From an uncultured Muribaculaceae bacterium (lineage in GTDB: Bacteria > Bacteroidota > Bacteroidia > Bacteroidales > Muribaculaceae): a stretch of 43,155 nucleotides of DNA. The stretch spans positions 1 to 43,155 of the forward strand of contig CANQZG010000026.1 of the NCBI GenBank assembly GCA_947628305.1, in the 5' to 3' direction. The notes beneath the pieces were generated by a model, which ran no database searches, was not told the origin of the DNA, and was given only the letters and a program-made list of their open reading frames with translations. The translations under genes were made by a program, and so were the position numbers. Below are positions 1 to 8,215 of the stretch, piece after piece. Position 1 is the first letter of the stretch. The number at the start of each line of letters is the position of its first letter.

Positions 1-30
1 GTTCAGGCGTTCTTCAAAACTACGTCTCAT
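1..30 (-). CDS. N-terminus of probable IS3-family transposase OrfA (partial)
   Basis: Only ten codons are inside the window, starting with ATG at position 30 and reading MRRSFEERLN. This resembles the short basic start of IS3-family OrfA helix-turn-helix proteins, which bind the element ends. The call rests mainly on its position just inside an IS150-like terminus. Ten residues cannot identify a protein alone, so the family is an inference. Confidence 0.5.
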   Translation of the reverse strand, partial: MRRSFEERLN

Positions 31-76
31 AAAAGACCCCTAAAAGTTATTTGTCTAACTTTTAGGGGTCAGTTCA
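1..76 (-). mobile_element. Left end of an IS3-family (IS150-like) insertion sequence, cut by the window edge
   Basis: Read on the minus strand, the element begins TGAACTGACCCC at position 76, with the TG...CA type terminus and the TGxACTGACCCC...AAAGTTxGACA pattern I associate with IS150-group IS3 elements. A 15-bp perfect inverted repeat (35-49 and 56-70, 6-nt loop) lies just inside the end. A start codon follows at position 30. The rest of the element is left of the window, so completeness cannot be judged. The flank from 77 resembles the inside of the local TCGTAGGGAC repeat, so the element probably landed in one. Confidence 0.7.
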
Positions 77-300
77 ACGTGCGCGTCCTCAAAAGCAACT
101 GCAATAACGGAGGGCATTGCAGAACTCTCGAAAATCGGGCAGAAGCTTGTCGTTAATGAGGGTGTTTCAGAACTGAGGTTTTGCGCGAAATCGTAGGGAC
201 GGGGCGTGTCCCCGTCCGATAAGAGTGTTTGATTTATAGCGATTTATGACGGCGGACACGACACGTCGTGTCCCTACGATTTCAGATTCGCGTGTTTTCC
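77..300. repeat. Repeat-rich intergenic stretch with one TCGTAGGGAC inverted-repeat unit
   Basis: A complete repeat unit spans 190-280, opening ATCGTAGGGAC and closing GTCCCTACGAT, with GC-rich inner palindromes. Positions 77-88 look like half of another unit, cut by the IS. A GAGGGTGTTTCAG motif near 162 resembles the outer arms of the repeats at 11920 and 17869. A small hairpin pairs 100-105 with 116-121. No protein gene is supported here. Confidence 0.75.
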
Positions 301-400
301 CATGCGAAGATATTATTTTCAATGTGTGATAAATTTTAAGGGATTGACGATAAATTGTGAGGATTTTATGTTAAAAAACAGAGAAAAATGCAATAAACTG

Positions 401-430
401 TTTGAAGTATTAAAAAATGTTGTAACTTTG
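401..430 (+). promoter_or_regulatory. Promoter of the susCD-like operon
   Basis: The -7 element TAACTTTG (423-430) matches the Bacteroidota consensus TAnnTTTG. A TTTG (401-404) lies 18 nt upstream as the -33 element. Transcription would start near 437, giving a leader of about 90 nt before the SusC-like start at 526. No anti-sigma or hybrid two-component regulator gene is present in the window. Confidence 0.7.
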
Positions 431-525
431 CAGCTAATCTTCTTTGGAAGACTGAATTCAAGTCGAGAATTATCACAGATAAAAGCTATCAATTACTAAT
501 TTTTTATGTCTAATTATTTTATTGT

Positions 526-3500
526 ATGAAAAAGCTGTTTCTATTACTTACGGCAATGGCTATGTTCGTTATCGCGTCGGCTCAGAACCGCACCGTTACC
601 GGGCAGGTTGTCTATGCCGGCGACGGTGAACCGCTTGTCGGTGCCACTGTTGTGCCCGTGGGGGCAGGACAGGGCGCTGCTACCGACATTGACGGTAATT
701 TCACATTGTCAGTTCCGTCGAGCGTGACGAAGCTGAAAGTGTCTTACGTCGGGATGCATACCCGCGAGGTTGCTATCACGGGGGAGAAACTGATTATCAA
801 GCTGTCCAACGCCGACAACAAGCTCGACGAGGTGATTGTGACCGCCTACGGTACAGCCAAGAAATCGGCTTACACTGGTTCGGCCGCCCAGGTTGACGCC
901 GCCGAAATCGAGGGCCGCATGGTGACCAACGCAATCAACGCTCTCAAGGGTGAGGCCGCCGGTGTGCAGATTATCAGCAACAACGGCCAGCCGGGTTCTT
1001 CGCCCAGTGTATATATACGTGGTGTCGGCTCGTTGAACGCGAGCACCGCGCCTCTCTATGTTGTTGACGGCATGCCGTTTGACGGTGACATCGCATCGCT
1101 CAACACCATGGACTTCGAGTCAATCACCGTCCTCAAGGATGCCGCATCAGCCGCCCTTTACGGTGCCCGCGGTGCCAACGGTGTGATTCTCATCACTACC
1201 AAGAAAGGTAAGGAGGGACAGGCCAAGGTGACATTTGACGCCCGCTGGGGTGGAAACTCTCGCCAGATACCTAATTATAATGTAATCAAGAGCCCGGCTC
1301 AATACACCGAGATGGCTTATGCCGCTCTCTATAACTCTTACCGTGGCATGGACGGCTACAGCGACATGATGGCTCACCGTCAGGCTAACAATGACCTTTA
1401 CAGCGTGTTCGGTGACGGCTATCAGATTTATACCGTTCCCAACGCACAGGCTCTTGTCGGCACCAACGGCAAGCTCAACCCCAACGCAACTCTCGGCTAC
1501 AGCAACGGGACCAACTATTTCACTCCCGATGACTGGGAAAAAGGCACGATGAAAAGCGGTTTCCGTCAGGAGTACAATCTTTCTGTATCAGGCGGTACTG
1601 ACCGTTATGACTACTATGTCAGCGCAGGTTACCTCGGTGACGAGGGTCTCGTTGAGGGTTCTGACTACAAACGTCTCTCAACCCGTGCAGCTTTCAACTA
1701 CCAGGCCAAGTCTTGGATGAAAATCGGTACTAACGTATCTTATAACTACGTTCGTTCAGGGTGGCCCGATTCGCAGACATCCAGCGATTATAACTCGTCT
1801 ATGAACGCGTTTGCAGTGGCTAACAATATTGCCCCGATTTACCCGATGTTCGTTCGTGACGCGTCAGGCAAGCTGATGTATGACACAATGACAGGGCATC
1901 CTGTATATGACTACGGTGACGGCCAGCAGACCGACGCCACCCGTAACTACCTCTCGGGTGCGAACCCTGCCAGCGACCTCATCTACAACACCACCGAATA
2001 CCTGATGGACGTGCTTAACGCCAAGGCCTACGCCACCATCACCCCGGTTGAGCGTCTCAACATCACCGGTACAATCGGTTACTTCCTTGACAACACCCGT
2101 AGCCACGAAATCAACTCCACTACCTACGGCCAGTCAGCCAAATTCGGCGGTACAGCCGTTCAGGAGTTCAACCGTACCCGCGCAATCAACGCGCAGTTCC
2201 TCGGAACTTACTCTCACTCGATTGCCGACATCCATCACCTGGATTACATGGTTGGTTACGAAAGCTACACTCAGAACTCCGAGATGCTCTATGCACGTGG
2301 CCAACAATTGTATAACCCCAACAGCTGGGCAATCAGCAACACTATCAACAACGACACACGCAAGGCTGTCGGCAGCGCGGGTTCTTACGCGACACGCGGT
2401 TGGTTCGGCCGTGTCAACTATGACTACGACGGACGTTACTTCTTCAGCGGTTCTTACCGTCGCGATGCATCGTCACGTTTCGCTCCCGACAAACGTTGGG
2501 GTAACTTCTTCTCGGTTTCGGCCGCGTGGGACATCGCCAAGGAGTCGTTTATGCACGACTACGAATGGGTCGACATGTTGAAAGCCAAGTTCTCTTTCGG
2601 CCAGCAGGGTAACGACGGTATCGGCAACAATTACGCCTACCTCGACCAGTATTCATTGTTAGGCACTGACTCATGGAGTGACGGTACGCTCGCCTACAAG
2701 GGTAACCCCGACATCACCTGGGAGACATCCAACGCGCTCAACGGCGGTTTCGACTTCAGCTTCCTCAACGGTAAGGTCGACGGTACGGTCGAGTATTTCC
2801 AGCGTCAGGTGTCCGATATGCTTTACAAGAAACCTGTCGCCCCGTCCAACGGTTATGACTTCATTCCGATGAACGTCGGCTCGATGCGTAACTACGGTAT
2901 CGACATCGAACTTAACTACCGTCCCATCGCCACACGCGACATCACCTGGGAAATCAAGTTCAACGGGACATGGATTCGCAACAAGGTGCTCAAGCTGTCA
3001 CCCGACTTGAACGGCGAGCTAATCAGCAACTCGCGCATCTACCGCGAGGGTGAGTCAATGTACCAGTACTATCTCGTCGAGTATGCAGGTGTCAACCAGT
3101 CTAACGGTGACCCGATGTTCTACGCCAAGAGGGTTGAGAACGAAAAATCCAACGCTGATGACATGCCGGCAGACACCCCGATTGGAGGCGAATACAAGAC
3201 AAAGAACTATGACGTCGCACGTGCCACTAACCGCAAGACAACCGGCAACACCATGCCTACCTTCTTCGGTGGTTTCGGTACTTCACTCCAGTGCCACGGT
3301 TTTGACTTCGCCATCAACTTCAGCTATCAGCTCGGTGGCCGTGTAATGGATAGTGGTTACGGTCAGCTCATGCACAGCGGTGACACGCAGAGCCTTGGTT
3401 CAAACTGGCATGCCGATATGCTCAACGCATGGACTCCCGAGAACACTAACACTGACATTCCTCGTCTTGACACGACAGCTCCTTATAGCGTGGGCGGCTC

Positions 3501-3753
3501 GACTTCGACATTCCTGTTGAAGAGCAGCAACTATCTCTCGCTTAACAATATCACTGTAGGTTACACATTCCCCACCCGGTTGGTGCGCAAACTCGGTCTC
3601 GAGTCACTCCGCATCTACGGTGCCGCTGACAACGTGGCTCTCTGGAGCAAGCGCAAGGGTCTCGACCCCCGCAATAGCTTCGCAGGTGTAATGAGTAATG
3701 CAACCTACTCGGCTGTCCGCAACATTTCAGGCGGTATCCGTCTTGTGTTCTAA
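526..3753 (+). CDS. SusC/RagA-family TonB-dependent outer-membrane transporter
   Basis: This protein of 1075 residues is the pore of a SusCD-type uptake complex, importing oligosaccharides or peptides across the outer membrane with TonB energy. Residues 1-19 are a signal peptide ending ASA before Gln20. Residues 22-95 form a carboxypeptidase-regulatory-like domain (GQVVYAGDGEPLVGATV and DIDGNFTL). DEVIVTAYG at 101-109 is the usual junction before the plug, which carries LYVVDGMPF and LKDAASAALYG. The rest is a long aromatic-rich barrel ending in Phe. There is no N-terminal signalling extension, so it is probably not a direct partner of an anti-sigma factor. It is followed after 37 bp by its SusD partner. 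The substrate cannot be inferred because no glycoside hydrolase or peptidase lies alongside. Confidence 0.96.
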   Translation: MKKLFLLLTAMAMFVIASAQNRTVTGQVVYAGDGEPLVGATVVPVGAGQGAATDIDGNFTLSVPSSVTKLKVSYVGMHTREVAITGEKLIIKLSNADNKLDEVIVTAYGTAKKSAYTGSAAQVDAAEIEGRMVTNAINALKGEAAGVQIISNNGQPGSSPSVYIRGVGSLNASTAPLYVVDGMPFDGDIASLNTMDFESITVLKDAASAALYGARGANGVILITTKKGKEGQAKVTFDARWGGNSRQIPNYNVIKSPAQYTEMAYAALYNSYRGMDGYSDMMAHRQANNDLYSVFGDGYQIYTVPNAQALVGTNGKLNPNATLGYSNGTNYFTPDDWEKGTMKSGFRQEYNLSVSGGTDRYDYYVSAGYLGDEGLVEGSDYKRLSTRAAFNYQAKSWMKIGTNVSYNYVRSGWPDSQTSSDYNSSMNAFAVANNIAPIYPMFVRDASGKLMYDTMTGHPVYDYGDGQQTDATRNYLSGANPASDLIYNTTEYLMDVLNAKAYATITPVERLNITGTIGYFLDNTRSHEINSTTYGQSAKFGGTAVQEFNRTRAINAQFLGTYSHSIADIHHLDYMVGYESYTQNSEMLYARGQQLYNPNSWAISNTINNDTRKAVGSAGSYATRGWFGRVNYDYDGRYFFSGSYRRDASSRFAPDKRWGNFFSVSAAWDIAKESFMHDYEWVDMLKAKFSFGQQGNDGIGNNYAYLDQYSLLGTDSWSDGTLAYKGNPDITWETSNALNGGFDFSFLNGKVDGTVEYFQRQVSDMLYKKPVAPSNGYDFIPMNVGSMRNYGIDIELNYRPIATRDITWEIKFNGTWIRNKVLKLSPDLNGELISNSRIYREGESMYQYYLVEYAGVNQSNGDPMFYAKRVENEKSNADDMPADTPIGGEYKTKNYDVARATNRKTTGNTMPTFFGGFGTSLQCHGFDFAINFSYQLGGRVMDSGYGQLMHSGDTQSLGSNWHADMLNAWTPENTNTDIPRLDTTAPYSVGGSTSTFLLKSSNYLSLNNITVGYTFPTRLVRKLGLESLRIYGAADNVALWSKRKGLDPRNSFAGVMSNATYSAVRNISGGIRLVF

Positions 3754-3790
3754 TAAAGCTGTCAAACTTAACGATTAGAAACATAACATT

Positions 3791-5458
3791 ATGAAAATAT
3801 ATAATAAAATATTTGCGGTCGCTCTCACGGGAGCTATGCTGGCGAGCTGTAACGAGCTTGACCTTGAGCCGCAGGGGAGCACAATCACTTCCGACCAGAA
3901 AGACCAGGTGCTTGATGTGTATCCCGAAATGGAGGCTGCCGGTGTCAATGCACTTCCGCAGAACTTCAAGCGCATTTATGCCGGTGTACCGAACGAGACT
4001 CTGCACAATGATTACGGGCTACCGTCTATATTTATCATGTCCGATACCCGTGGTCAGGATATGCCTTCAAAGGACACCGGTTATAACTGGTATGGTGCGT
4101 CACTCGCTATGAGCGACTTCGGCGGTACTTATTTCCAGAATATAATCACCTGGAAGACCTATTATAACGAAATCTTCTCGGCCAATGCCGTTGTCAAGCA
4201 GTTTGATAAAGCCGAGGGTGAGGAAATCTCGGCGCAGCACAAGTATTATATTGCGCAGGGTCTCGGTTTCCGTGCTTTCTGTTACCTGCAGCTCGCGCAG
4301 ATGTATCAGTTCACCTACGCCAACAATCCCGAGGCTCCCTGTCTCCCTGTTGTGACAGACAAGAATGCCGAGGAAATCGCGGCCTCGGGTTCCAATCCAC
4401 GCAAGACTGTCAAGAAGACCTACGAGCAGATTATCGCCGACCTTGACCGCTGTATCGAACTTCTCGCCGATGCCGAGAAAGAGAAAGTTACCCGTGGAAA
4501 GGAAAAGAAGTTTATCAGCGCGGCCGTGGCCTACGGTCTCCGTGCACGTGCCAATCTTGTGATGCAGAAATGGGCCGCCGCTGAGTCTGACGCCAAGCAG
4601 GCAATCGCCCTCGCCACCAAGGAGGGTCTCGCCCCCTTGTCGATGAACGATGCAGGACAACCCGGTTTCTGTGATATTACTGCGGCCAACTGGCTATGGG
4701 GTATCCAGATTGATTCATCCGAGTCATTCACCCAGGGTATCGTGAACTTCTCCTCCCACATGAGTTCGTTCCTTTCTACAGGTTATACCGCATCCGGCGT
4801 ATACCGTCTGATAAGCAAATCTCTTTATGCCTTGATTCCTTCGGGCGACGTCCGCAAGGCATGGTGGCTCAACGCTGCCGCACAGCCTGCATCGTCAGTG
4901 CCTGATGCCTACAAGAAATATATCGCTACCCCCGCGAGCGCACAGAAGAAATTCGTTCCGTTCGCCAACGTCAAGTTCGGTCTTAAGGATATCTCGGGAT
5001 TGACGACTTTGAGCAATTCCGGTGTCCCTGTCGGTGCTAAAATCGGCGACAGCGATGTCCCCTTGATGCGTGTCGAGGAACTTTATCTCATTCAGGCCGA
5101 GGCCGAGGGCATGCAGACTCCCTCAAAGGGTGTGACTACCCTTGTCAACTTTGTCAAGACCTACCGTAACAAGAACTATAAGCTCAGTGCCGGTTCTTCA
5201 CAGGAACTTCAGGATGCAGTGTGGTTGCAACGCCGCATCGAGCTTTGGGGCGAAGGTTTCAGCTACTATGACCTTCTCCGTCTTAACAAAGGTGTGAACC
5301 GTGTGGGTGCAGGTTTCGACCCCAAGAACGTCTTCCAGGTTGCGGCCACCGACCCTGTCCTGATTTATGAAATCATTCAGGAGGAGGCCCAGTCCAACAA
5401 GGGTATCGGTGATATATCCAACGGCGCGTCAGTTCCACAGCCTGTTCCCGACAAATAA
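3791..5458 (+). CDS. SusD/RagB-family nutrient-binding outer-membrane lipoprotein
   Basis: The 555-residue protein is the surface lid that captures substrate for the adjacent SusC-like transporter. The N-terminus is a lipoprotein signal with LASC and Cys20, followed by NELDLEP, typical of SusD proteins. Helical TPR-like repeats follow. The C-terminal part has RRIELWGEGFSYYDLLRLNKG-like sequence (near 5232-5295), the family's most conserved segment. It lies 37 bp after susC and 32 bp before the next lipoprotein gene, so one transcript is likely. The substrate class is unknown. Confidence 0.95.
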   Translation: MKIYNKIFAVALTGAMLASCNELDLEPQGSTITSDQKDQVLDVYPEMEAAGVNALPQNFKRIYAGVPNETLHNDYGLPSIFIMSDTRGQDMPSKDTGYNWYGASLAMSDFGGTYFQNIITWKTYYNEIFSANAVVKQFDKAEGEEISAQHKYYIAQGLGFRAFCYLQLAQMYQFTYANNPEAPCLPVVTDKNAEEIAASGSNPRKTVKKTYEQIIADLDRCIELLADAEKEKVTRGKEKKFISAAVAYGLRARANLVMQKWAAAESDAKQAIALATKEGLAPLSMNDAGQPGFCDITAANWLWGIQIDSSESFTQGIVNFSSHMSSFLSTGYTASGVYRLISKSLYALIPSGDVRKAWWLNAAAQPASSVPDAYKKYIATPASAQKKFVPFANVKFGLKDISGLTTLSNSGVPVGAKIGDSDVPLMRVEELYLIQAEAEGMQTPSKGVTTLVNFVKTYRNKNYKLSAGSSQELQDAVWLQRRIELWGEGFSYYDLLRLNKGVNRVGAGFDPKNVFQVAATDPVLIYEIIQEEAQSNKGIGDISNGASVPQPVPDK

Positions 5459-5490
5459 TATATGTGTAAACAACATTAAGAGAGAAACAA

Positions 5491-7206
5491 ATGAAAATCA
5501 ACAAATATATCGCAACACTGCTGTGCGGCATGGCTCTTGTCACGGTTGCCTGTGATGACGCAAAGGAGCCGTCCTACACCCCTGCCGGAGCGCAGAATGT
5601 CCCTGCCGCTTACTTCTCGCTTAACGATAACAACGAGGTGTCGGTAGAACCTACTGATAATAAAATCACCGTCAATGTCTATCGCGAGAACAAGGGTGAG
5701 GCTGCAAAGTTTAACCTCAAGACCACGCCCAACGAGGCAGCCGCAGGAGTTTTCACCGTGCCTGAGACAATCGAGTTCAAGGCCGATAAGGACACAACCT
5801 CGTTTGACATCACTTTTGTCGGGACTTCGCTTCAGAAAAACACCGACTATTCCCTGAATTTCGCTCTCGACCAGCAGGAGGAATCTCCCTATTTCCTCAC
5901 TTCGGTGGATTATAACATCTCGCTCGCAGTCTGGAACGATGTGCTTGGAGAGGCCGGGGAAACTTCGGGTTATTATATCGAGGAGGATTTCTGGTATGAC
6001 GGCAAGGCGATTGTCGAGGTTACGTTCCAGGAGAATGATGATATGCCCGGGTTGTACCGTATCAGCAATCCGTATGCACAGATTGGTTCACCGACCGATT
6101 ATATGTACTTTAACGCGTCCAACCCCGATGAGACATTCCTTTGCAACAACAAGGGACAGGCTGTTGTCAACGGCACTGAAGTCTACTTCGATTTGGGAGT
6201 CAATGTAAATGTGCAGGGTATTCCCAATGCCGGCCACGGTATAAACCTGCCATATTATGGTTACTATACCGCGATTAAACGCGATGCATCATCTTATGCA
6301 GCCACCTACACGCCTGGCAAGGGTCTTGTGAATTTCCCTGACGGAGCGATTTTGAGAACCACTGATTATCTTTGGTTCACGTATGACGGAGGCGGTTACG
6401 GTTTCGGTGCGAACGACTCGCCCATCCAGATTGTCTTCCCCGGATTCGAAATCCCCGAGGAAGAAGAACCTCCCACAGATGAATGGACCTCGCTCGGCAA
6501 GGGTATGTTTACCGACGGTATATACGCTCCTTATGTTTCTTTGACAGGTAATGTTCCGTTGCTTACTGCACGTCCTGATGCAACAACATACGAAGTAGAG
6601 ATTCAGCAGAGCACTGAAGACTCCAACCGTTATCGTCTTGTGAACCCGTGGAAATATGTAGAAGGGGTAGGCGGATGTCTCTATGGAGATGAATATGATG
6701 GTGATTATTACGTGGAATTTGATATCACTAATCCTAATTGCATCCTTATGCCGGATGTCGCTTCAGGTGTGGAGTTCCCAGGAAACGGTATGGCTTATTT
6801 CGTGAATAAGGCTTACGGTTACCTTTCAGGTTGGTTCCAACAGCAACCCACCGAAGAACAGATTATTGCGAGCGGATTGAACGATACATACGAAGACGGA
6901 GTTATCACAATCGGGGCAGAGCATGTATGGCTCACATTCCCTGAAAATGAAGCAATTGCTGATAAGTTGTATAGTCCGGCGCAAGGTAGACCGGTACAGG
7001 ATACTTTCGTAGTATTCCCCGAGGCTGCGTCATCGGCTAAAGCCGCAATAAACAGTGGCAAATATGTCCGCAGTCGTCTTGAAGTTGTCAAGAACACCAA
7101 CTACCTGACCAAGGCTAAGAAGTTTGCCAACAGCATCCGCAACACCAAGGCTGCAAAAGGTGGCGTAAAGAACCTTACTCCCAAGAAATATGTAGAACGT
7201 TTCTGA
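5491..7206 (+). CDS. Surface lipoprotein of the SusCD operon, possible substrate-binding accessory
   Basis: The 571-residue protein starts with a lipoprotein signal (Cys21 after VTVA) and acidic residues CDD, compatible with export to the cell surface. Residues about 25-135 look like a Calx-beta-type beta-sandwich (VNVYRENKGEAAKFNLK). Two later segments look alike: VEVTFQENDDMPGLYRISNP and YEVEIQQSTEDSNRYRLVNP, each followed by an aromatic-rich stretch, suggesting a duplicated domain. By position it takes the SusE/SusF slot, so a surface binding role is plausible but not shown. I do not recognise a named family for the whole protein. It ends the operon before a GC-rich hairpin. Confidence 0.85.
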   Translation: MKINKYIATLLCGMALVTVACDDAKEPSYTPAGAQNVPAAYFSLNDNNEVSVEPTDNKITVNVYRENKGEAAKFNLKTTPNEAAAGVFTVPETIEFKADKDTTSFDITFVGTSLQKNTDYSLNFALDQQEESPYFLTSVDYNISLAVWNDVLGEAGETSGYYIEEDFWYDGKAIVEVTFQENDDMPGLYRISNPYAQIGSPTDYMYFNASNPDETFLCNNKGQAVVNGTEVYFDLGVNVNVQGIPNAGHGINLPYYGYYTAIKRDASSYAATYTPGKGLVNFPDGAILRTTDYLWFTYDGGGYGFGANDSPIQIVFPGFEIPEEEEPPTDEWTSLGKGMFTDGIYAPYVSLTGNVPLLTARPDATTYEVEIQQSTEDSNRYRLVNPWKYVEGVGGCLYGDEYDGDYYVEFDITNPNCILMPDVASGVEFPGNGMAYFVNKAYGYLSGWFQQQPTEEQIIASGLNDTYEDGVITIGAEHVWLTFPENEAIADKLYSPAQGRPVQDTFVVFPEAASSAKAAINSGKYVRSRLEVVKNTNYLTKAKKFANSIRNTKAAKGGVKNLTPKKYVERF

Positions 7207-7210
7207 CGAC

Positions 7211-7278
7211 AATCCCCCGTTAAACGCGGGATTATCCCAATAATCGACGAAGGCGAGGCCATCCGGCCCCGCCTTCGC
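7211..7278 (+). terminator. Hairpins after the susCD-like operon, probable terminator
   Basis: Five bases after the lipoprotein stop is a hairpin with AATCCC/GGGATT arms. It is followed at 7248-7277 by a stronger one, CGAAGGCG-A-GGCC / GGCC-C-CGCCTTCG with loop ATCC and one mismatch. There is no clear T-run, so the termination role is inferred from position and stability. Confidence 0.55.
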
Positions 7279-7310
7279 CACGTTTACCCCAATCAGGAAT
7301 TAATTCCTTG

Positions 7311-7430
7311 TCGTAGGGACGCGCAATCGGGTTGCCGGCAACCCGATTGCGAATCTGTCCCGGACGCGTGGGTACACGCGTCCGGGACAGATTCCGCATT
7401 AAGTCTCAATTCTGTAACACCCTCACGGAC
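7311..7430. repeat. TCGTAGGGAC-family repeat with two tandem perfect palindromes
   Basis: The unit opens with TCGTAGGGAC at 7311. It holds a perfect 28-bp palindrome (7323-7350) directly joined to a second palindrome with 20-bp arms and a 4-nt loop (7351-7394). A CTGTAACACCCTCA tail at about 7411-7424 resembles the outer arm of the 17869-18015 element. Half-copies of both palindromes recur at 8320-8410 and 9992-10083. Confidence 0.85.
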
Positions 7431-7460
7431 TCTAACGGAAAATTGTAGGGTCGTGGCACA

Positions 7461-7705
7461 GAGGTCGGAGACCTCATGCCGTCCGAAACCCCATATTAGG
7501 CGAGCGTGAGCGAAGCTTAAATATGGGGTAAGCGACAAAATAGGGCAATAAACATCGGAGATGTTTGGCTGTTGAATTCCACGGTAGAACCTCTCCGAGG
7601 TTCATTCCCGCAACATCGTTCTTCGTCCCCATATCGCGGCTTCGCTCACGCTCGCCTAATATGGGGTTTCAAATAGATACGAGGTCTCCGACCTCGCAAT
7701 TTCAA
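7461..7705. repeat. Composite inverted repeat with 31-bp perfect arms
   Basis: The arms are 7486-7516 and 7639-7669, containing CCCCATATTAGGCGAGCG and the GCGAGCGTGAGCGAAGC core. Each arm can also fold alone through CCCATAT/ATATGGG pairing. Around and between them are small palindromes with a TCGGAGA or TCTCCGA centre: GAGGTCGGAGACCTC (7461-7475), ACATCGGAGATGT near 7553, AACCTCTCCGAGGTT near 7588, and GAGGTCTCCGACCTC near 7681. No protein gene is credible. It looks like a small mobile or amplified repeat. Confidence 0.8.
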
Positions 7706-7767
7706 TCGGATTTTGACATAAGATTGCTTCGCAATCCAATGTTGTGACTTGGTGGTTTTGTCATTGT

Positions 7768-7807
7768 GGACGCTTTTAAAAGCGTCCCTACCAAGCGTCC
7801 CTACGAT
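7768..7807. repeat. Short TCGTAGGGAC-family repeat with a 20-bp perfect palindrome
   Basis: GGACGCTTTTAAAAGCGTCC (7768-7787) is a perfect palindrome. It is followed by a second partial arm, AGCGTCCCTACGAT, ending at 7807. It shares the CGTCCCTACGA end of the other repeats in the window. Confidence 0.75.
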
Positions 7808-7901
7808 GCAGATTTCGTGGTTTTCGTGATGCTATTTGAACGATTTGGAAAAAATGTGACGATTTTGGGAGGGGATGTGGGGAGGTTTGACAGATTTTTG
7901 C

Positions 7902-7909
7902 TAAATTTG
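7902..7909 (+). promoter_or_regulatory. Possible promoter -7 element for a small RNA
   Basis: TAAATTTG matches the Bacteroidota TAnnTTTG consensus and lies about 190 bp before a terminator with no gene between. No TTG or TTTG is found at the expected 18-21 nt upstream, so this is a half-match only. Confidence 0.35.
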
Positions 7910-7915
7910 TGGCCG

Positions 7916-8126
7916 AATAGAATGATTCAGAACCTTAACCTTTGTCTTCAATCTATTTTTTGATTTTGTTTATGGATATTTGGATTGTCTATGATTCACT
8001 TTAATCATACGGCGTGGTGTTTAATCGCCACGCTGAAAACATAATCCAACAACCGAAGTCGCATCTTGCGTCGTGAAGACGTGGAACGACGACAATGCCC
8101 GGCTTCCCCCGCCGGGCATTATTATT
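7916..8126 (+). ncRNA. Candidate small noncoding RNA
   Basis: This stretch lies between repeat clusters, has no credible ORF and ends in an intrinsic terminator. Predicted helices by eye: 7991-7996 with 8003-8008 (ATGATT/AATCAT); 8012-8017 with 8028-8033 (GCGTGG/CCACGC); 8070-8074 with 8086-8090 (GTCGT/ACGAC). ATTGTC (7984-7989) can pair with GACAAT (8091-8096), closing the three hairpins and competing with the foot of the terminator. The next plus-strand gene is almost 4 kb away, so a leader role is unlikely. I do not recognise a known RNA family; 6S-like or other Bacteroidales RNAs remain possible. Confidence 0.4.
8094..8126 (+). terminator. Intrinsic terminator of the candidate small RNA
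   Basis: AATGCCCGGC (8094-8103) pairs perfectly with GCCGGGCATT (8111-8120) around a 7-nt loop, followed by ATTATTAAAT. The T-rich side is on the plus strand, arguing that it ends a plus-strand transcript rather than the converging flippase mRNA. Confidence 0.65.
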
Positions 8127-8142
8127 AAATCAATCTTAAATC

Positions 8143-8175
8143 AATTAGGAATTGGGAATTAGGAATTGGGAATTT
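8143..8175. repeat. AATTAGGAATTGGG tandem repeat
   Basis: Two tandem 14-bp copies (8143-8156 and 8157-8170) plus a partial third. Related AATTAGG repeats occur at 9945-9965 (three 7-bp units) and on the minus strand at about 10796-10822. The copy at 9945, like this one, follows AAATC and sits beside a TCGTAGGGAC-family repeat. Confidence 0.8.
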
Positions 8176-8215
8176 TGGTGGGTGTCACGTCCGCACCGAA
8201 CACCCCAACGGTGAA

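Noticed and set aside
302-499. 65-codon ORF upstream of the SusC-like gene
   Set aside because: It overlaps the promoter (401-430) and the probable transcript start, has no recognisable motif, and is AT-rich like the intergenic DNA.
7916-8126. Riboswitch or attenuator interpretation of the small RNA candidate
   Set aside because: No gene follows on the plus strand for almost 4 kb, so a cis-acting leader is unlikely.
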